Source: Rhodococcus yananensis (GTDB lineage Bacteria > Actinomycetota > Actinomycetes > Mycobacteriales > Mycobacteriaceae). Taken from it: a DNA stretch of 64,000 nucleotides. Below are positions 42,315-55,033 of this stretch, in pieces. The first letter of the stretch is position 1; each line of letters starts with the position of its first letter. The position numbers and the translations under genes are program-made. The notes below the pieces were generated by a model that was given only the letters and a program-made list of their open reading frames with translations, ran no database searches and was not told the origin of the DNA. The stretch is taken from NCBI RefSeq assembly GCF_020515525.1, contig NZ_JAIYEP010000001.1, positions 1-64,000 of the forward strand. Reading direction: 5' to 3'.

Positions 42315-44819
42315 TTACGACTCCTTCGCTTCGGATGCGTCGGTCTCCTCGGGCTCATCCGCGTTGCGTGCGATCGCCAGCAACGTGTCGCCCTCCGCCA
42401 GGTTCATCAGACGCACCCCCTTCGTCTGGCGTCCCGCCTTGCGAACCTGCTTGGCGGCGGTACGGATGACACCGCCACCGGACGTGATCGCGTACAACTC
42501 GTCGTGGTCGTCGACGATGATCGCACCGACCAGGGTGCCACGTTTCCGGTCGTACTGGATCGTCAGCACGCCCTTGCCGCCGCGGCCCTGCGCGACGTAG
42601 TCCTCGATGGGAGTGCGCTTCGAATACCCACCGGACGTGGCCACCAGAAGATAGGTGTCGGCGCGGACCACGTTCAACGACAGCAGTTCGTCGTCCTCGT
42701 TGAACCGCATGCCCTGGACACCCGACGTGGCGCGACCCATCGGTCGCAGTGCCTCGTCGGTCGCGGAGAACCGGATCGACTGGCCCTTCGCGGAGACCAA
42801 CAGCAGGTCGTCGTCGGCCGAGCACAGCACCGCACCCACGAGTTCGTCGTCGCCACGCAGATTGATCGCGACGATGCCACCGGACCGGTTCGAGTCGAAA
42901 TCGGACAACCGGGACTTCTTGACGAGGCCGTTGCGGGTGGCGAGCACCAGGTACGGAGCGTCCTCGTACGTCTTGAGCCGGATGACACCCTGGATCCGCT
43001 CGTCCGGTTGGAACGCCAGCAGGTTCGCGACGTGCTGACCACGGGCCGTGCGGTTCGCCTCGGGCAACTCGTAGGCCTTCGCCCGGTACACCCGCCCCTT
43101 CGTGGTGAAGAACAGCAACCAGTCGTGGGTGGAGGTCACGAAGAAGTGCTTGACGATGTCGTCCTGTTTGAGGTCGGCACCCTTGACACCCTTGCCGCCA
43201 CGCTTCTGCGACCGGTACAGGTCGGTGCGGGTGCGCTTGGCATAGCCGGTCTCGGTGATGGTGACGACGACGTCCTCGCGCGCGATGAGGTCTTCGTCGG
43301 ACACGTCGCCGTCCGCCGGCACGATCCGCGTGCGGCGGTCGTCGCCGTACTTCTCGACGATCTCGACCAGTTCGTCCCGGACGATCGCGCGTTGCCTCTC
43401 GGGCCTGGCGATGATGTCCTTGTAGTCCTCGATCTCGCGTTCGATCTCGGCGAGGTCGTCGATGATCTTCTGTCGTTCCAGCGCGGCGAGGCGGCGCAGC
43501 TGCATCGCGAGGATCGCATCGGCCTGGATCTCGTCGACGGTGAGCAGGCTCATCAGGCCCTCGCGGGCGATGTCGACGGTCTGCGACCTGCGGATCAACG
43601 CGATGACCTCGTCGAGGGCGTCGAGCGCCTTGACCAGCCCGCGCAGGATGTGGGCACGTTCCTCGGCCTTGCGCAGCAGGTACTTGGTGCGGCGGAGGAT
43701 GACCTCGATCTGGTGGGTGACGTACAACCGGATCATCTGGTCGATGCGAAGCGTGCGCGGCACACCGTCGACGATCGACAGCATGTTGCAGCCGAAACTC
43801 GTCTGCAGCTGCGTGTGCTTGTACAGGTTGTTCAGGACGACCTTCGCGACCGCATCGCGACGCACCGTCACCACGATGCGCATGCCGATGCGGTCGGAGG
43901 ACTCGTCGTGGATGTCGGAGATCCCGGCGATCTTCCCGTCGCGCACCTGCTCGGCGATCGAGGTGATGAGGTTGTCCGGGTTGACCATGTACGGCAACTC
44001 GGTGATGACGATGCTGGTCTTACCCTTCGCATCCTCCTCGATCTCCACGACACCGCGCATCTTCACCGAACCGCGGCCCGTGGTGTACGCGTCGTGGATG
44101 CCCTGCGAACCCGTGATCAGTCCCGCCGTCGGGAAGTCGGGGCCCTTGACGCGCTCCATCACCGCCGCGAGCGTCGCCTCTTCGTCGGCCTCGTGATTCT
44201 CGAGTGCCCAGTAGATGGCCTCCGCAACCTCACCGAGGTTGTGCGGCGGAATGTTCGTCGCCATGCCGACCGCGATACCACCCGAACCGTTGATCAACAG
44301 GTTGGGGATACGGCTGGGGAGAACCGTGGGTTCCTGGGTGCGCCCGTCGTAGTTCGGCTGGAAGTCGACCGTGTCGTGGTCGATCTCGCGCAGCATCTCC
44401 ATCGCGAGCGGCGTGAGGCGACATTCGGTGTACCGCATGGCGGCAGCACCGTCGTTGCCGCGCGAACCGAAGTTGCCCTGCCCGTCGACGAGCGGATAAC
44501 GCATCGACCACGGCTGCGCGAGACGCACCAGCGTGTCGTAGATCGAGGAATCGCCGTGCGGGTGATAGTTGCCCATCGTCTCCGCGACGGCGCGCGCCGA
44601 CTTCACATAACCGCGGTCCGGCCGGAAACCGTTGTCGAACATTGCGTACAGGACCCGGCGGTGGACCGGCTTGAGACCGTCACGCACGTCGGGCAGGGCT
44701 CGGCCCACGATCACGCTCATCGCGTAATCGATGTAGCTGCTCTGCATTTCCTGCTGGATGTCGACGGGCTCGATGCGGTCGTGCCCCGGCCCGTCCGGCG
44801 GCAACGTGGTGTCGGTCAT
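42315..44819 (-). CDS. gyrA: DNA gyrase subunit A
   Basis: 834 residues. The winged-helix/tower breakage-reunion domain holds the catalytic Tyr in [11 protein letters not shown] (about residue 129), and the quinolone-determining region reads [20 protein letters not shown], with Ser and Asp at the usual resistance positions (wild-type-like). The C-terminal beta-pinwheel spans about 510-815 and includes a GyrA-box segment ([10 protein letters not shown]). It supercoils DNA with GyrB. Unlike M. tuberculosis, gyrB is not adjacent: about 7.4 kb separates them. Confidence 0.97.
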   Translation of the reverse strand: MTDTTLPPDGPGHDRIEPVDIQQEMQSSYIDYAMSVIVGRALPDVRDGLKPVHRRVLYAMFDNGFRPDRGYVKSARAVAETMGNYHPHGDSSIYDTLVRLAQPWSMRYPLVDGQGNFGSRGNDGAAAMRYTECRLTPLAMEMLREIDHDTVDFQPNYDGRTQEPTVLPSRIPNLLINGSGGIAVGMATNIPPHNLGEVAEAIYWALENHEADEEATLAAVMERVKGPDFPTAGLITGSQGIHDAYTTGRGSVKMRGVVEIEEDAKGKTSIVITELPYMVNPDNLITSIAEQVRDGKIAGISDIHDESSDRIGMRIVVTVRRDAVAKVVLNNLYKHTQLQTSFGCNMLSIVDGVPRTLRIDQMIRLYVTHQIEVILRRTKYLLRKAEERAHILRGLVKALDALDEVIALIRRSQTVDIAREGLMSLLTVDEIQADAILAMQLRRLAALERQKIIDDLAEIEREIEDYKDIIARPERQRAIVRDELVEIVEKYGDDRRTRIVPADGDVSDEDLIAREDVVVTITETGYAKRTRTDLYRSQKRGGKGVKGADLKQDDIVKHFFVTSTHDWLLFFTTKGRVYRAKAYELPEANRTARGQHVANLLAFQPDERIQGVIRLKTYEDAPYLVLATRNGLVKKSRLSDFDSNRSGGIVAINLRGDDELVGAVLCSADDDLLLVSAKGQSIRFSATDEALRPMGRATSGVQGMRFNEDDELLSLNVVRADTYLLVATSGGYSKRTPIEDYVAQGRGGKGVLTIQYDRKRGTLVGAIIVDDHDELYAITSGGGVIRTAAKQVRKAGRQTKGVRLMNLAEGDTLLAIARNADEPEETDASEAKES

Positions 44820-44996
44820 GAGCTCCTTCTTCTACTCGGCTCGAACGTCTGCTCCGGACTCACCGACAGCGGACGTCTCGCAACCACCCGAGTCTATAGG
44901 TGCAGGTCAGATACCGCCGTGAAGGACATCCACTTTCTGCGCACTCACCGTCGCCCCGACACCCGCACGCGGACGGGTCACGGACCTCCGGGGCCG

Positions 44997-45797
44997 TCAC
45001 ACCACGGGTTGCGACCAGTCCGCCATCTGGTCCTCACGATCGATGTCGGCGTCACTCGGCGCCGCCAGCAGGAGAAGGAGCACGAGCGCCAGAACGAGGA
45101 ATCCGAGGATGAATCCCGGGAACATCAGCGACATCACGGTCATGCCGCTGGGATCGGGCACCGACTGATCGATGTGCACCGACACACCTGCCATTCCGGT
45201 GTAGTGCAGCGCCACCACCGCGCAGCCCATGATCGCAGCGGCCGGAACCCGCATCAACGGGCTCTCCACGGCCTGGGACAACCACAGCGCGACCAGCGAC
45301 GCGACCACTCCGATCACGACGGAGGCCGCGATGTACGCGGAGTCCTGGATCAGCTCGCCGGGAACCCTTACCGCAGCCATGCCGGTGTAGTGCATCGCGG
45401 CGACCGCGCAGCCCATGACGACTCCGCCGATCCCCAATCGCACGAAGCGCGGTGCCGTCGGCATCCACGACGAGTTCGGGTCGACGATCTGCAGACCGAA
45501 CCACGTCGCGCCGATCGCCAACGCCACCGAGGCGATCGTCTCGACCAACCCGTATCGCACGGTCTCCCCGGGCACCGCGAACCCCATCATGCCGATGAAA
45601 TGCATCAGCCAGATGCCCACCCCGCCGATCGACACACTCGCCAGCCAGGTCCACCGCCGATGCAGTGAACGTGTCGGTGCGATCGTGGCTCGGTGGGCGC
45701 AGGCCAGGCCCACATACGAACCGATCGCGGATACGAGCCAGGCCAGAAGGAACACCCACGTCCCCATCGAGAAGTGGTGGATCTCGTGCGACGACAT
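44997..45797 (-). CDS. MHYT-domain integral membrane protein
   Basis: 266 residues with seven predicted membrane helices. Three MHYT motifs are present: MHFIGM (65-70), MHYTGM (135-140) and LHYTGM (197-202), each near the outer end of a helix. The family is proposed to sense O2, CO or NO through copper bound by these Met and His residues. No output domain (GGDEF, kinase) is fused; only a short acidic tail follows. It is downstream of the conservon and its paralog, so it may feed that signalling module. Confidence 0.9.
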   Translation of the reverse strand: MSSHEIHHFSMGTWVFLLAWLVSAIGSYVGLACAHRATIAPTRSLHRRWTWLASVSIGGVGIWLMHFIGMMGFAVPGETVRYGLVETIASVALAIGATWFGLQIVDPNSSWMPTAPRFVRLGIGGVVMGCAVAAMHYTGMAAVRVPGELIQDSAYIAASVVIGVVASLVALWLSQAVESPLMRVPAAAIMGCAVVALHYTGMAGVSVHIDQSVPDPSGMTVMSLMFPGFILGFLVLALVLLLLLAAPSDADIDREDQMADWSQPVV

Positions 45798-45967
45798 ATC
45801 TCCCCTACGCAGGGCGGCACGCCACCGTACCCGCTACCGGAGGTGGCGCGCCGCAAACGGTCTCCTGATGCAGCGCGACCCCCGACGGTCGCATAGAGAA
45901 TAGTCCCGTTGCATCGAGAACCGTTGCGCGAAAACCTTGTAGGAGACGAAGTCGATAGACCCGGCCG

Positions 45968-46777
45968 TCAGGAGACGAAGTCCACATCCGACTCGTCGAC
46001 GTGATCGGACGCCCACCGCTCGGACTCCGACTCGAGTTGCGCCGCTATGCGATCCGGCGCGAGCAGGACCGCGACGATGGGAACGGCGAGCAGGAGGAGA
46101 CCGACCACGAACAGGGGGAACAGGATCGAGAACACCTCGAAGCCGCTCGGTGGAACGGATGCGTCGAGCTCCACGCGAACCGACGCCACACCGACGAAAT
46201 AGACACCGACCACCGCGGCGCCGGCGACGGCACTCATGACGAGGCGCTTGGGCCACGTGTCGGCGCCGAGCACCTGCCACATGAATCCGACGGCGGTCAC
46301 CATCGCGAGCGCGATCGTCGCGAGGACGAGCGGCGCCGAGTATCCGATGGTGCCGGAGATCCGCACCGACCACAGGATGGTGAAGTGGACACCGGCGAGT
46401 CCGGCACCGAGGACCAGCGCCCCCGCAACCGTTCTCCCGGTGCTACCACCCCCGTACGAGGGCATCGCGATCAGCAATGCGATGAACACACTCACCAACG
46501 CCACGGTCATCGAGAACGCGATGGACGCGACGTCGTAGCGGACCGCGCTTCCGACGACGGCGAAACCGGCCATCGGCAGGAACTGCGCGAGCCACACCCC
46601 CACTCCCCCACTGACCAGGGTGGCCACCACCAGCCACCACAGGCGCAGCCCGTCCGTGGACGCGGTGCGCACCTTGCGCGCACTCGTCACACCGACGAAC
46701 ACACCGATCGTCGAGGTCATGAAGGCCAGAGCGATCACCCAGATCCCCATCGTGAAGAGCTGCAGGCCTTCGTCCAT
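45968..46777 (-). CDS. Degenerate MHYT-like membrane protein, paralog of the neighbour
   Basis: 269 residues with the same seven-helix plan, start (LFTMGIWVIALAFMTSTIG) and acidic tail as the MHYT protein next to it. The three motif positions read AQFLPM (64-69), VHFTIL (130-135) and VYFVGV (192-197), so two of three His and most Met are lost. Metal binding as proposed for MHYT is unlikely. ATG overlaps the GTPase gene stop by 1 base (TAATG), making it part of the conservon operon. Confidence 0.75.
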   Translation of the reverse strand: MDEGLQLFTMGIWVIALAFMTSTIGVFVGVTSARKVRTASTDGLRLWWLVVATLVSGGVGVWLAQFLPMAGFAVVGSAVRYDVASIAFSMTVALVSVFIALLIAMPSYGGGSTGRTVAGALVLGAGLAGVHFTILWSVRISGTIGYSAPLVLATIALAMVTAVGFMWQVLGADTWPKRLVMSAVAGAAVVGVYFVGVASVRVELDASVPPSGFEVFSILFPLFVVGLLLLAVPIVAVLLAPDRIAAQLESESERWASDHVDESDVDFVS

Positions 46778-47364
46778 TACTGAGCCACCGGCTGGTGAAG
46801 CTTACGCAGTGCGTACTCGGTGACCGTCACGAGAGCCTGCTTCGCGGACTCACGTGCGCGGGCGTCGATCGACACGATCGGCACCTCGGCGGAGATCGCC
46901 ATCGCCTGACGGATGTCCTCGATCGGGTACCGCGGGGCATCGTCGAACTCGTTGATCGCGACGATGAACGGCAGGTTCCGCGCTTCGAAGAAATCGACCG
47001 CGGCGAAACTCTCGTCCAGGCGCCGGGTGTCGATCAGCACGATCGCGCCGATGGCACCTCGGATGAGGTCGTCCCACATGAACCAGAAACGGTGCTGGCC
47101 GGGAGTGCCGAACAGGTACAGCACGAGGTCGTCGGCCAGGCTGATACGACCGAAGTCCATCGCCACCGTCGTCGTCGCCTTCTGCGGCGTCGCGGTGAGG
47201 TTGTCGACACCGTCGCTGGCGTTCGTCACGAGCGCTTCCGTCCGGAGCGGAACGATCTCCGACACGGCCCCGACGAGCGTGGTCTTGCCGACACCGAAAC
47301 CGCCGGCGATCACGATCTTGGTCGAGGTGACGCGCTTCGTGGCGTTAGAGTTCGCGAAGTCCAC
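46777..47364 (-). CDS. Conservon GTPase-like protein (CvnD type)
   Basis: 195 residues, P-loop small-GTPase-like protein. Walker A is in KIVIAGGFGVGKTTLVGAVSE (about 17-37), then TATPQKATTTVAMDFGR (switch I Thr region), FGTPGQHRFWFMWDDL (switch II, DxxG replaced by GTPG) and INEFDD in place of NKxD. Start GTG 47364 has GAAAGG 7 bases upstream and overlaps the DUF742 gene end. In Streptomyces, CvnD works with CvnA-C in membrane complexes compared to G-protein receptor systems. Confidence 0.92.
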   Translation of the reverse strand: MDFANSNATKRVTSTKIVIAGGFGVGKTTLVGAVSEIVPLRTEALVTNASDGVDNLTATPQKATTTVAMDFGRISLADDLVLYLFGTPGQHRFWFMWDDLIRGAIGAIVLIDTRRLDESFAAVDFFEARNLPFIVAINEFDDAPRYPIEDIRQAMAISAEVPIVSIDARARESAKQALVTVTEYALRKLHQPVAQ

Positions 47365-47719
47365 TGAGGACCCTTTCAATCAGCTCGCGACGCTCCGCGT
47401 CGCTCGAATCGTCTTTCAGCGTGGCCAGAATCTGTACGTGCCCGGCCTCGACGAGGTCGGCAACGAGCACACGCGCGACACCGATGGGCACGCCGACCCG
47501 CGCCGCGATCTCGGCGACGGACGGGGACTCCTTGCACAGTTCCAAGATCGTGGCATTGATGTTGTCCAGATCCCGAGCCCGGTCGTCGGTCCCCGGAATC
47601 GCCTGGATCAGGGCTTCCAACGCCAGTTCGACCGCAGGACTGGTGCGTCCCGAAGTCAGCGAGTACGGCCGGACCAGGCTGGGCTGATCCGGCACCGACT
47701 CCGGTTTACGCGATTCCAT
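47345..47719 (-). CDS. DUF742 family protein (CvnC type)
   Basis: 124 residues. The DUF742 domain (SLVRPYSLTSGRT near residue 15) contains a winged-helix-like region (SPSVAEIAARVGVPIGVARVLVADL, VQILATL). Start ATG 47719 is preceded by GAGGTGG and lies 13 bases after the roadblock stop. It is the third component of the conservon; such proteins bridge GTPase and kinase, with possible DNA binding not shown. Confidence 0.92.
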   Translation of the reverse strand: MESRKPESVPDQPSLVRPYSLTSGRTSPAVELALEALIQAIPGTDDRARDLDNINATILELCKESPSVAEIAARVGVPIGVARVLVADLVEAGHVQILATLKDDSSDAERRELIERVLSGLREL

Positions 47720-47732
47720 GGCCACCTCGACG

Positions 47733-48149
47733 TCAGGACCCCAGGCCGACCCGCGGGGTCGCCTCGACCGACGCACCCACCCGGTCGACCAGGAGTGCCA
47801 TCTCGTAACCCACCTGTCCGATATCGCATTCCGACGCGGTCAACGCGGCCAGGTGCGATCCGTCCCCGACGCTCATGAGCAGCAGGTACCCGTGCTGCAT
47901 CTCGACGACGGACTGCAGAACGCCGCCGCCGTCGAACAACTGCGAGACACCGTTCGACAGGCTCGCGAGCCCGGACGTCACGGCCGCGAGTTGCTCCGCG
48001 CGATCGACCGGGAGATGCGCGCTCGCCGCCATGAGGAGGCCGTCGGCGGACACGAGCACCGCATGCGAGACACCGGGGACTTCACGAGCGAAGTTGGACA
48101 CCAACCAATCCAGCGGACGTGCTGCATCGGAACCATGATCAATGTTCAT
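47733..48149 (-). CDS. Roadblock/LC7 domain protein (CvnB type)
   Basis: 138 residues, a single roadblock/LC7 fold: [31 protein letters not shown] (helix and first strands), [35 protein letters not shown]. These are non-enzymatic partners of small GTPases, here of the CvnD-type protein. It overlaps the kinase gene stop by 4 bases (ATGA), so production is coupled to the kinase. Confidence 0.94.
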   Translation of the reverse strand: MNIDHGSDAARPLDWLVSNFAREVPGVSHAVLVSADGLLMAASAHLPVDRAEQLAAVTSGLASLSNGVSQLFDGGGVLQSVVEMQHGYLLLMSVGDGSHLAALTASECDIGQVGYEMALLVDRVGASVEATPRVGLGS

Positions 48150-51100
48150 CGAACTCCCTGTTCATTGTTCTCGCGATCGCTTACGTTCTCGCGATTGTTT
48201 GCCGTCGCCGAAGCACGTCCGTTGCGGACACCCTGCTGGTGGCGACTGAGGTTGGCCCGAATGGCTTCCGGGTCACGACGACGGATCGTTCGCTGTTCCG
48301 CGGTCGCCGGAGACCGTACCGCGCCCGGCACGAGACGCTCACCCGGTGCTCGCCGCGGGAGGCCGGCCGTGGTGTGCTCGGCGACCGGTGCCTCGGTGGC
48401 GTGCTGCGCCGCCTCCCAACCTGCGTCGGCGGCGGAATGCCATTCACGCTTGCGTCGATCCTCGGGCAGTTCCGTCGGGTCGACGAGCCAGTCCGACATC
48501 ATGTCGGTGAAGATCGGCATCCCCGCCGCAGGATGCGGGCGGAGCGCGTTGACATCGGGCCGCGGCTGGAAGAACGACGCCGTCTTGGCGGAATTCGTCC
48601 GGTAACGATGGCGAGCGGCCTGCTGCGCATCGCTGTTCGACGACACCGAACCACCGTCCGCGATGCTCGCCGCCTGCATCCGCGAATCGGGCAGGCCCTG
48701 GGTGGCACCCGGGTCGCGACGCGGGAGTCCGGCCGTGACCGTCGGCCCGGCGTCGACCGAGGGACGGGCGGGCATGCCCGGGGTGGCACCGGGGTTGCGC
48801 CGAGGCAGCCCGGACGGGGTCTGCGACGGCATCCCCGACCGCGAGACATCCGGCTGCTGGGGTTGCTGGGGCTGCGCGTCGGCGGGTCGCGGACGCGACG
48901 GCTGCACGACGGGCGTCTGCGCCTCGCCGCGGGGGGAGCGGCCCGCATCCGGGCGCTCAGGCAGTCCCGGTGTGGCACCGGGACGTCGCCGCGGAAGAGC
49001 ACCGAAGACGCCGGGTTGCTGCGTCACCGGATGCTGCTGCGCGCCCGGCGCCGCCTGCGGAGACTGTTCCGGTGAAGCACCCTGGGGACGTTGCGGCAGA
49101 CCAGGACCGGCTCCCGGACTGCGCTGCGGCAGACCGGGCGTGGAACCGGGACTGCGCTGCGGCAGGCCGGGCGTGGAACCCGGATTCCGCTGCGGCAGAC
49201 CGGAATCGAACTGATCACGCGGACGCGGATCTGCACCGTTGCCGGCGTCGGGCTGCGGGGAGGCATCGTCCGGGCGGTTCTCACGCTGCGCGGGAGGTTC
49301 GACCGGTGCGCGATTCGCGCGCGGAGGCAGCGCCGTCACGAACGCGGCTGCCGCGTCCGGCTGGATACGCCGCGGCGCGGACTGCGAGTCCTGCTGCGGC
49401 AGACCGGGTGTCGAACCGGGACTGCGCTGCGGCAGGCCGGGCGTGGAACCGGGGCTGCGCTGCGGCAGGCCCGGGGTGGAACCCGGATTCCGCTGCGGCA
49501 GACCGGATGCCGAACGATCGGGCGCCGGCGACGTGAACTGCCGGACCTGCTGCGCCGAGGGCGCCGGGATGGGACCCGAACGGGCACCCGGATCCACCGA
49601 ACCCTCACGCGAGACCGGAATCTCCTCGGAGAGTCGATCCCGCACCGGCAACGACGGATGGTCGTCCGCGGACTCGACCCGATCGGGGGCACCGGAACGG
49701 CCGGAGTCGACCGTCGCGGATGCAGAGGCGGGCGACACTGCGCCCGATCCCGGGTCGGGTTCCTTCTCGAACGACGGCGCGTCGTCGCGCGGTCGGTCGT
49801 ACGCCTGGGCCTGGTCGTACGCCTGCGTCGGAGCCGGCAGTTCGGCGCGCGCCGAGCCGGATTCGACCTCGACAGGTTCGACGTCGACGATCGGTGCGAA
49901 CGACTGGGGTCCCGTCTGGGACAACGCCAGCGGCGACACCAGCAGCACGTCGGGGATGTGCACGCTGGCGGTGATACCCGGGTTGCGAGCCGTGTCGAAG
50001 GTGGGGCGCAAGCGGACGGTCAACCCGTGACGTTCGGCCAGTCGCGAGACGACGAACAGGCCCATGTGACGGGCGGTGTCCGGGCTGACCTGGCCGCCCT
50101 TGGCGAGCCGCTCGTTGATCAGCTCGAGTTCGTCGGGCGGAATGCCGATACCGCGGTCGGCGATCTCGACGAGCAGACCACCGTCGACGGCGCGCGCGAA
50201 GCTGAACGTCACCGCGCTGTCGGGCGGAGAGGCGCGCAGCGAGTTGTCGACGAGTTCGGCGAGGAGGTGGACGATGTCCGTCGCCACCGCGCCGCTGAGC
50301 GCGCCGTCGGGCGTCGACCCGATCTGGACACGCTGGTAGTCCTCGACCTCGGACATCGCGGCGCGCAGGACGTCGCCGAGCTGAACGGGTGCCGAATGCC
50401 CGCGGCGCATCCGAGTTCCGGACAGAATCAGCAGGTTGTCGCCGTTTCGACGCATACGTGCCGCGAGGTGATCGAGACGGAACAGGCTCTCGAGGCGTTC
50501 AGGATCCTTCTCCTGGAACTCGAGTTGTTCGATGACGCCGAGCTGCTGCTCGACGAGCGACTTGCTTCGGCGGGCCAGCGTCTCGAACATGTCGTTGATC
50601 TGCAGACGCAGGTGCGCCTGCTCACCGGCCAGGCGCAGGGCCTGCCCGTGCATGTCGTCGACGGCACGGGCGAGCTGACCGATCTCCTCGGCGGTGTGCA
50701 CCGGAACCCGGGTGAACTCGATGTCCTCGATGCTGTCGCCGACCTTGATCCGGTCGATGGCCTCGGGAAGCTCCTGACGCGCCACCTTGAGGGTGCCGTA
50801 GCGGAGCCGGCGGATCGGGCCGACCAGCGACCGCGACACCAGGAGCGCCAGCACGAGCGCCGCCAGCAGCGTCGCGAGGACGATGGCGGTGTCGCGGAGC
50901 GCGGCGGAACGCGTCTCGGACGCCAGCGCGTCGATCGTCGTGGTGATGTTGCTGGTGGAGTCCGAGATGATCCCGTTGTACAGGGCGACGCTCTCGAGCA
51001 TCGACTCGCGAAGCGTGAGGATCGGCAGCGGTCCTTCGCCCGCGGCGTCGACCATCGCGGTGCGCTGCTCGACGCCGTTGCGGAGCTCGGCGATCTGGGT

Positions 51101-51781
51101 GTCGCCGGCCGGGTAGAGGTAGGCGAGCAGGTCGAGCATCGCCAACTCGCCACCGGACGCGGACACGAGGTCGGTGCTGGGGGTGGTCGGATCCTCGAGG
51201 ATCCGGTAGATGCCGAGCACCTGGCTGTAGATGTGGCGCTGCGAATACCAGGCCGTGGTCAGCCGCTCACCGTACTCACGCACAGTCTCGTCGCTGACTT
51301 CGGAGAGGATCGTCTCGACGATGCGATTGAGCGAGTCGCGCACGTCGTTGGAGACGGCGGCGTTCTCGACCATCGGGACCGGACCGGCCTTGAGCTTGGT
51401 GAACAGGCCCTCCGCCGCCGTGATGGAGCGGGTCAGTTCGGCGGTGACCTCCGGATCGAACTCCGGGTTCTCGGCGACCGGGCGGATCTCGGCGAAGCGC
51501 TCCTCGAGCGCTTCCATGTCCTCCTTGCTGACCGTGGCGGCGAGCGCACTCGCGGCGAAGGTGGCGAACGCGGTGGAGAACTCCACGATCTCGGGTACGG
51601 CTGCCACCTGGTCGGCCGCCGAGGAGAAGTGCACCGCGTTGCTGAGTTCGTTCTCAACACGCAGACCGCCCAGGACCATCGCCACTGTTACGGGAACGGC
51701 GAGAACCGCGGTGACCTTCCTGCGAAGACCCCACCCTTCGATGTTCCACCACCGCTGCCGGGGCGGCGACTCGTCACTCAT
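48146..51781 (-). CDS. Conservon sensor histidine kinase (CvnA type) with long repeat tail
   Basis: 1211 residues. Membrane helix 1 at about 22-42, an extracytoplasmic nitrate/nitrite-sensor-like helical domain at 43-295, helix 2 at 297-318, HAMP to about 385, a dimerisation helix ([18 protein letters not shown]) and an ATPase domain at 480-600 ([26 protein letters not shown]). From about 610 the tail is disordered, with about 14 GLP-(Q/R)-R-x-PG units between 757 and 1145 and a basic end ([15 protein letters not shown]). The tail is far longer than in most CvnA proteins. Expected to signal with the roadblock, DUF742 and GTPase proteins. Confidence 0.92.
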   Translation of the reverse strand: MSDESPPRQRWWNIEGWGLRRKVTAVLAVPVTVAMVLGGLRVENELSNAVHFSSAADQVAAVPEIVEFSTAFATFAASALAATVSKEDMEALEERFAEIRPVAENPEFDPEVTAELTRSITAAEGLFTKLKAGPVPMVENAAVSNDVRDSLNRIVETILSEVSDETVREYGERLTTAWYSQRHIYSQVLGIYRILEDPTTPSTDLVSASGGELAMLDLLAYLYPAGDTQIAELRNGVEQRTAMVDAAGEGPLPILTLRESMLESVALYNGIISDSTSNITTTIDALASETRSAALRDTAIVLATLLAALVLALLVSRSLVGPIRRLRYGTLKVARQELPEAIDRIKVGDSIEDIEFTRVPVHTAEEIGQLARAVDDMHGQALRLAGEQAHLRLQINDMFETLARRSKSLVEQQLGVIEQLEFQEKDPERLESLFRLDHLAARMRRNGDNLLILSGTRMRRGHSAPVQLGDVLRAAMSEVEDYQRVQIGSTPDGALSGAVATDIVHLLAELVDNSLRASPPDSAVTFSFARAVDGGLLVEIADRGIGIPPDELELINERLAKGGQVSPDTARHMGLFVVSRLAERHGLTVRLRPTFDTARNPGITASVHIPDVLLVSPLALSQTGPQSFAPIVDVEPVEVESGSARAELPAPTQAYDQAQAYDRPRDDAPSFEKEPDPGSGAVSPASASATVDSGRSGAPDRVESADDHPSLPVRDRLSEEIPVSREGSVDPGARSGPIPAPSAQQVRQFTSPAPDRSASGLPQRNPGSTPGLPQRSPGSTPGLPQRSPGSTPGLPQQDSQSAPRRIQPDAAAAFVTALPPRANRAPVEPPAQRENRPDDASPQPDAGNGADPRPRDQFDSGLPQRNPGSTPGLPQRSPGSTPGLPQRSPGAGPGLPQRPQGASPEQSPQAAPGAQQHPVTQQPGVFGALPRRRPGATPGLPERPDAGRSPRGEAQTPVVQPSRPRPADAQPQQPQQPDVSRSGMPSQTPSGLPRRNPGATPGMPARPSVDAGPTVTAGLPRRDPGATQGLPDSRMQAASIADGGSVSSNSDAQQAARHRYRTNSAKTASFFQPRPDVNALRPHPAAGMPIFTDMMSDWLVDPTELPEDRRKREWHSAADAGWEAAQHATEAPVAEHTTAGLPRRAPGERLVPGAVRSPATAEQRTIRRRDPEAIRANLSRHQQGVRNGRASATANNRENVSDRENNEQGVR
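48370..49515 (-). repeat. Degenerate 33-bp coding repeats in the conservon kinase gene
   Basis: Two near-identical tandem blocks (about 49110-49205 and 49400-49505) each encode consecutive 11-residue units of the form [11 protein letters not shown]. More diverged units ([33 protein letters not shown]) are scattered to 48370. The high identity of the two blocks suggests recent duplication or gene conversion. Confidence 0.85.
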
Positions 51782-52190
51782 GGATTACAGCTCTCCTTCC
51801 ACCCCGTTCGCGCCGGGCGTCGAGCACTCTCGGGCAACCCACGCGACAGTGGGGTTGCGATGTACGGGAGTGCAGTCGAACGAGACGTTCCTGGGTGAGG
51901 GCACCATATCGGGACATACAGCGAATATGGAAGACGGGTTTCCCATCGACCGGGTGTGTCCCCTCGGTACCCTCGTTCGGCTGCCACACCTACGTATGGC
52001 CGTATCGAAGTGTACTCACCGGTAATCGGTGTGTAGGCATAGATTTCGGACGAATCGACCGAGATGCAGCACCCGCATCGTGATTTACGACACAATCCGC
52101 TCGCATCGGAGCGTGTCGGCCGCTACCGGCGCCGCACTCTCACTACAGTGCGGCGCCGGTCATACGACCGACCGACGCCGATCGGCACCC
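51782..52190. other. 409-bp intergenic region between gyrB and the conservon
   Basis: Contains the gyrB terminator hairpin (52125-52160) and the presumed conservon promoter. The part nearest the kinase start has AGAGCTGTAATCC before its ATG, with only weak RBS character (GGAAGGAGAGC). The stretch 51900-52080 is less GC-rich than its surroundings. No convincing small gene is seen. Confidence 0.6.
52125..52160 (-). terminator. gyrB transcription terminator hairpin
   Basis: A perfect 14-bp stem (ACCGGCGCCGCACT with its complement) closes on an 8-base loop, 30 bases after the gyrB stop. No T-run follows; it is of the GC-rich actinobacterial type. It isolates the replication genes from the conservon downstream. 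Confidence 0.85.
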
Positions 52191-54284
<2,094 letters not shown>

Positions 54285-54442
54285 TCATTCTACGTGTCCG
54301 AGTGTCGTTCCGAGCGTTACGCCAGAAGGCGCCTGTCGCCCCGCTGACGTCCACGGTGTCGACACGACGCGCGACCGGTCGGGTGAATTCCTATCCGGGC
54401 GGGTTTCCGGTCGTTCGGGGGTCGATTACGCATCGCGCCACC

Positions 54443-55033
54443 TCACCCGTACGTGTCGCGTGGTCCGCGACCGCGGATGTGCCGCTCGCCCTTGCGCCAG
54501 CTCGGAGCGGTCGGGCCGGTGATCCGAAGCTCCTTGACCACACCGTTTCCCACCGCCTGCGCGATGCTCGCGAGCAGTTGCGATTGCATCATGCGCAGTT
54601 GGGTGGCCCACGCGGTCGACTCCGCGGACACGTGCAGGATGCCGTCGCGCAGCGTCGTCGGCTGCGCGTGTCCCGCGATGTCCTCGCCCACGACGCGCGC
54701 CCAACTGCCGAGGACGGTGCCCTCGGACACGTGCGCCGACCAGCCCCGCTGCTTCGCGAGACCGCTCGCGAGAGAACCCAGTCGCTGGGGGTCGCGCTCG
54801 TCGGGTCCGGGGCCGGACCAGCCGCGGCGGCGACGGCGGGGACGCAGCGGCCCCCTCGAGGCACGCCCCTGTCCGACCGCCTTACCGCTCGCCTTCGCCG
54901 CGGCGCGGGCCTCCTCGAGCGCGCGCCGCGCCAGGTCGATCCCCCGCAGTTCCGGTTCGGTACCGCCGGAGGGCGCATCGCCGACTCCGGGGTCGGGAGA
55001 GGATCCGTCGGGGTCGGGTCGCTCACCGGTCAT
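54443..55033 (-). CDS. dciA: DciA (DUF721), replicative helicase operator
   Basis: 196 residues. The C-terminal DUF721/DciA domain (about 100-190) includes [44 protein letters not shown] and [10 protein letters not shown]. The N-terminal 95 residues are Pro/Arg-rich and flexible. DciA is the ancestral helicase loader in bacteria lacking DnaC; it interacts with DnaB at oriC. ATG 55033 overlaps the recF end by 11 bases. In Mycobacteriales it sits between recF and gyrB, as here. Confidence 0.92.
   Translation of the reverse strand: MTGERPDPDGSSPDPGVGDAPSGGTEPELRGIDLARRALEEARAAAKASGKAVGQGRASRGPLRPRRRRRGWSGPGPDERDPQRLGSLASGLAKQRGWSAHVSEGTVLGSWARVVGEDIAGHAQPTTLRDGILHVSAESTAWATQLRMMQSQLLASIAQAVGNGVVKELRITGPTAPSWRKGERHIRGRGPRDTYG

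Noticed and set aside
40830-45668. A very long open frame on the plus strand (about 1,600 codons) across gyrA and the DUF3566 gene
   Set aside because: Its product is Arg/His/Leu-rich with no domains. It lies antisense to well-supported gyrA, DUF3566 and tRNA genes and is an effect of high GC.
45941-45982. AGGAGACGAAGTC direct repeat (45941-45953 and 45970-45982) as an attachment site
   Set aside because: Too short, one copy encodes the end of the MHYT-like protein, and there is no integrase or mobile gene nearby.
49091-51898. A long plus-strand open frame antisense to the conservon kinase
   Set aside because: Low-complexity Arg/Gly product with no recognisable domain; the minus-strand kinase has clear domains and operon coupling.
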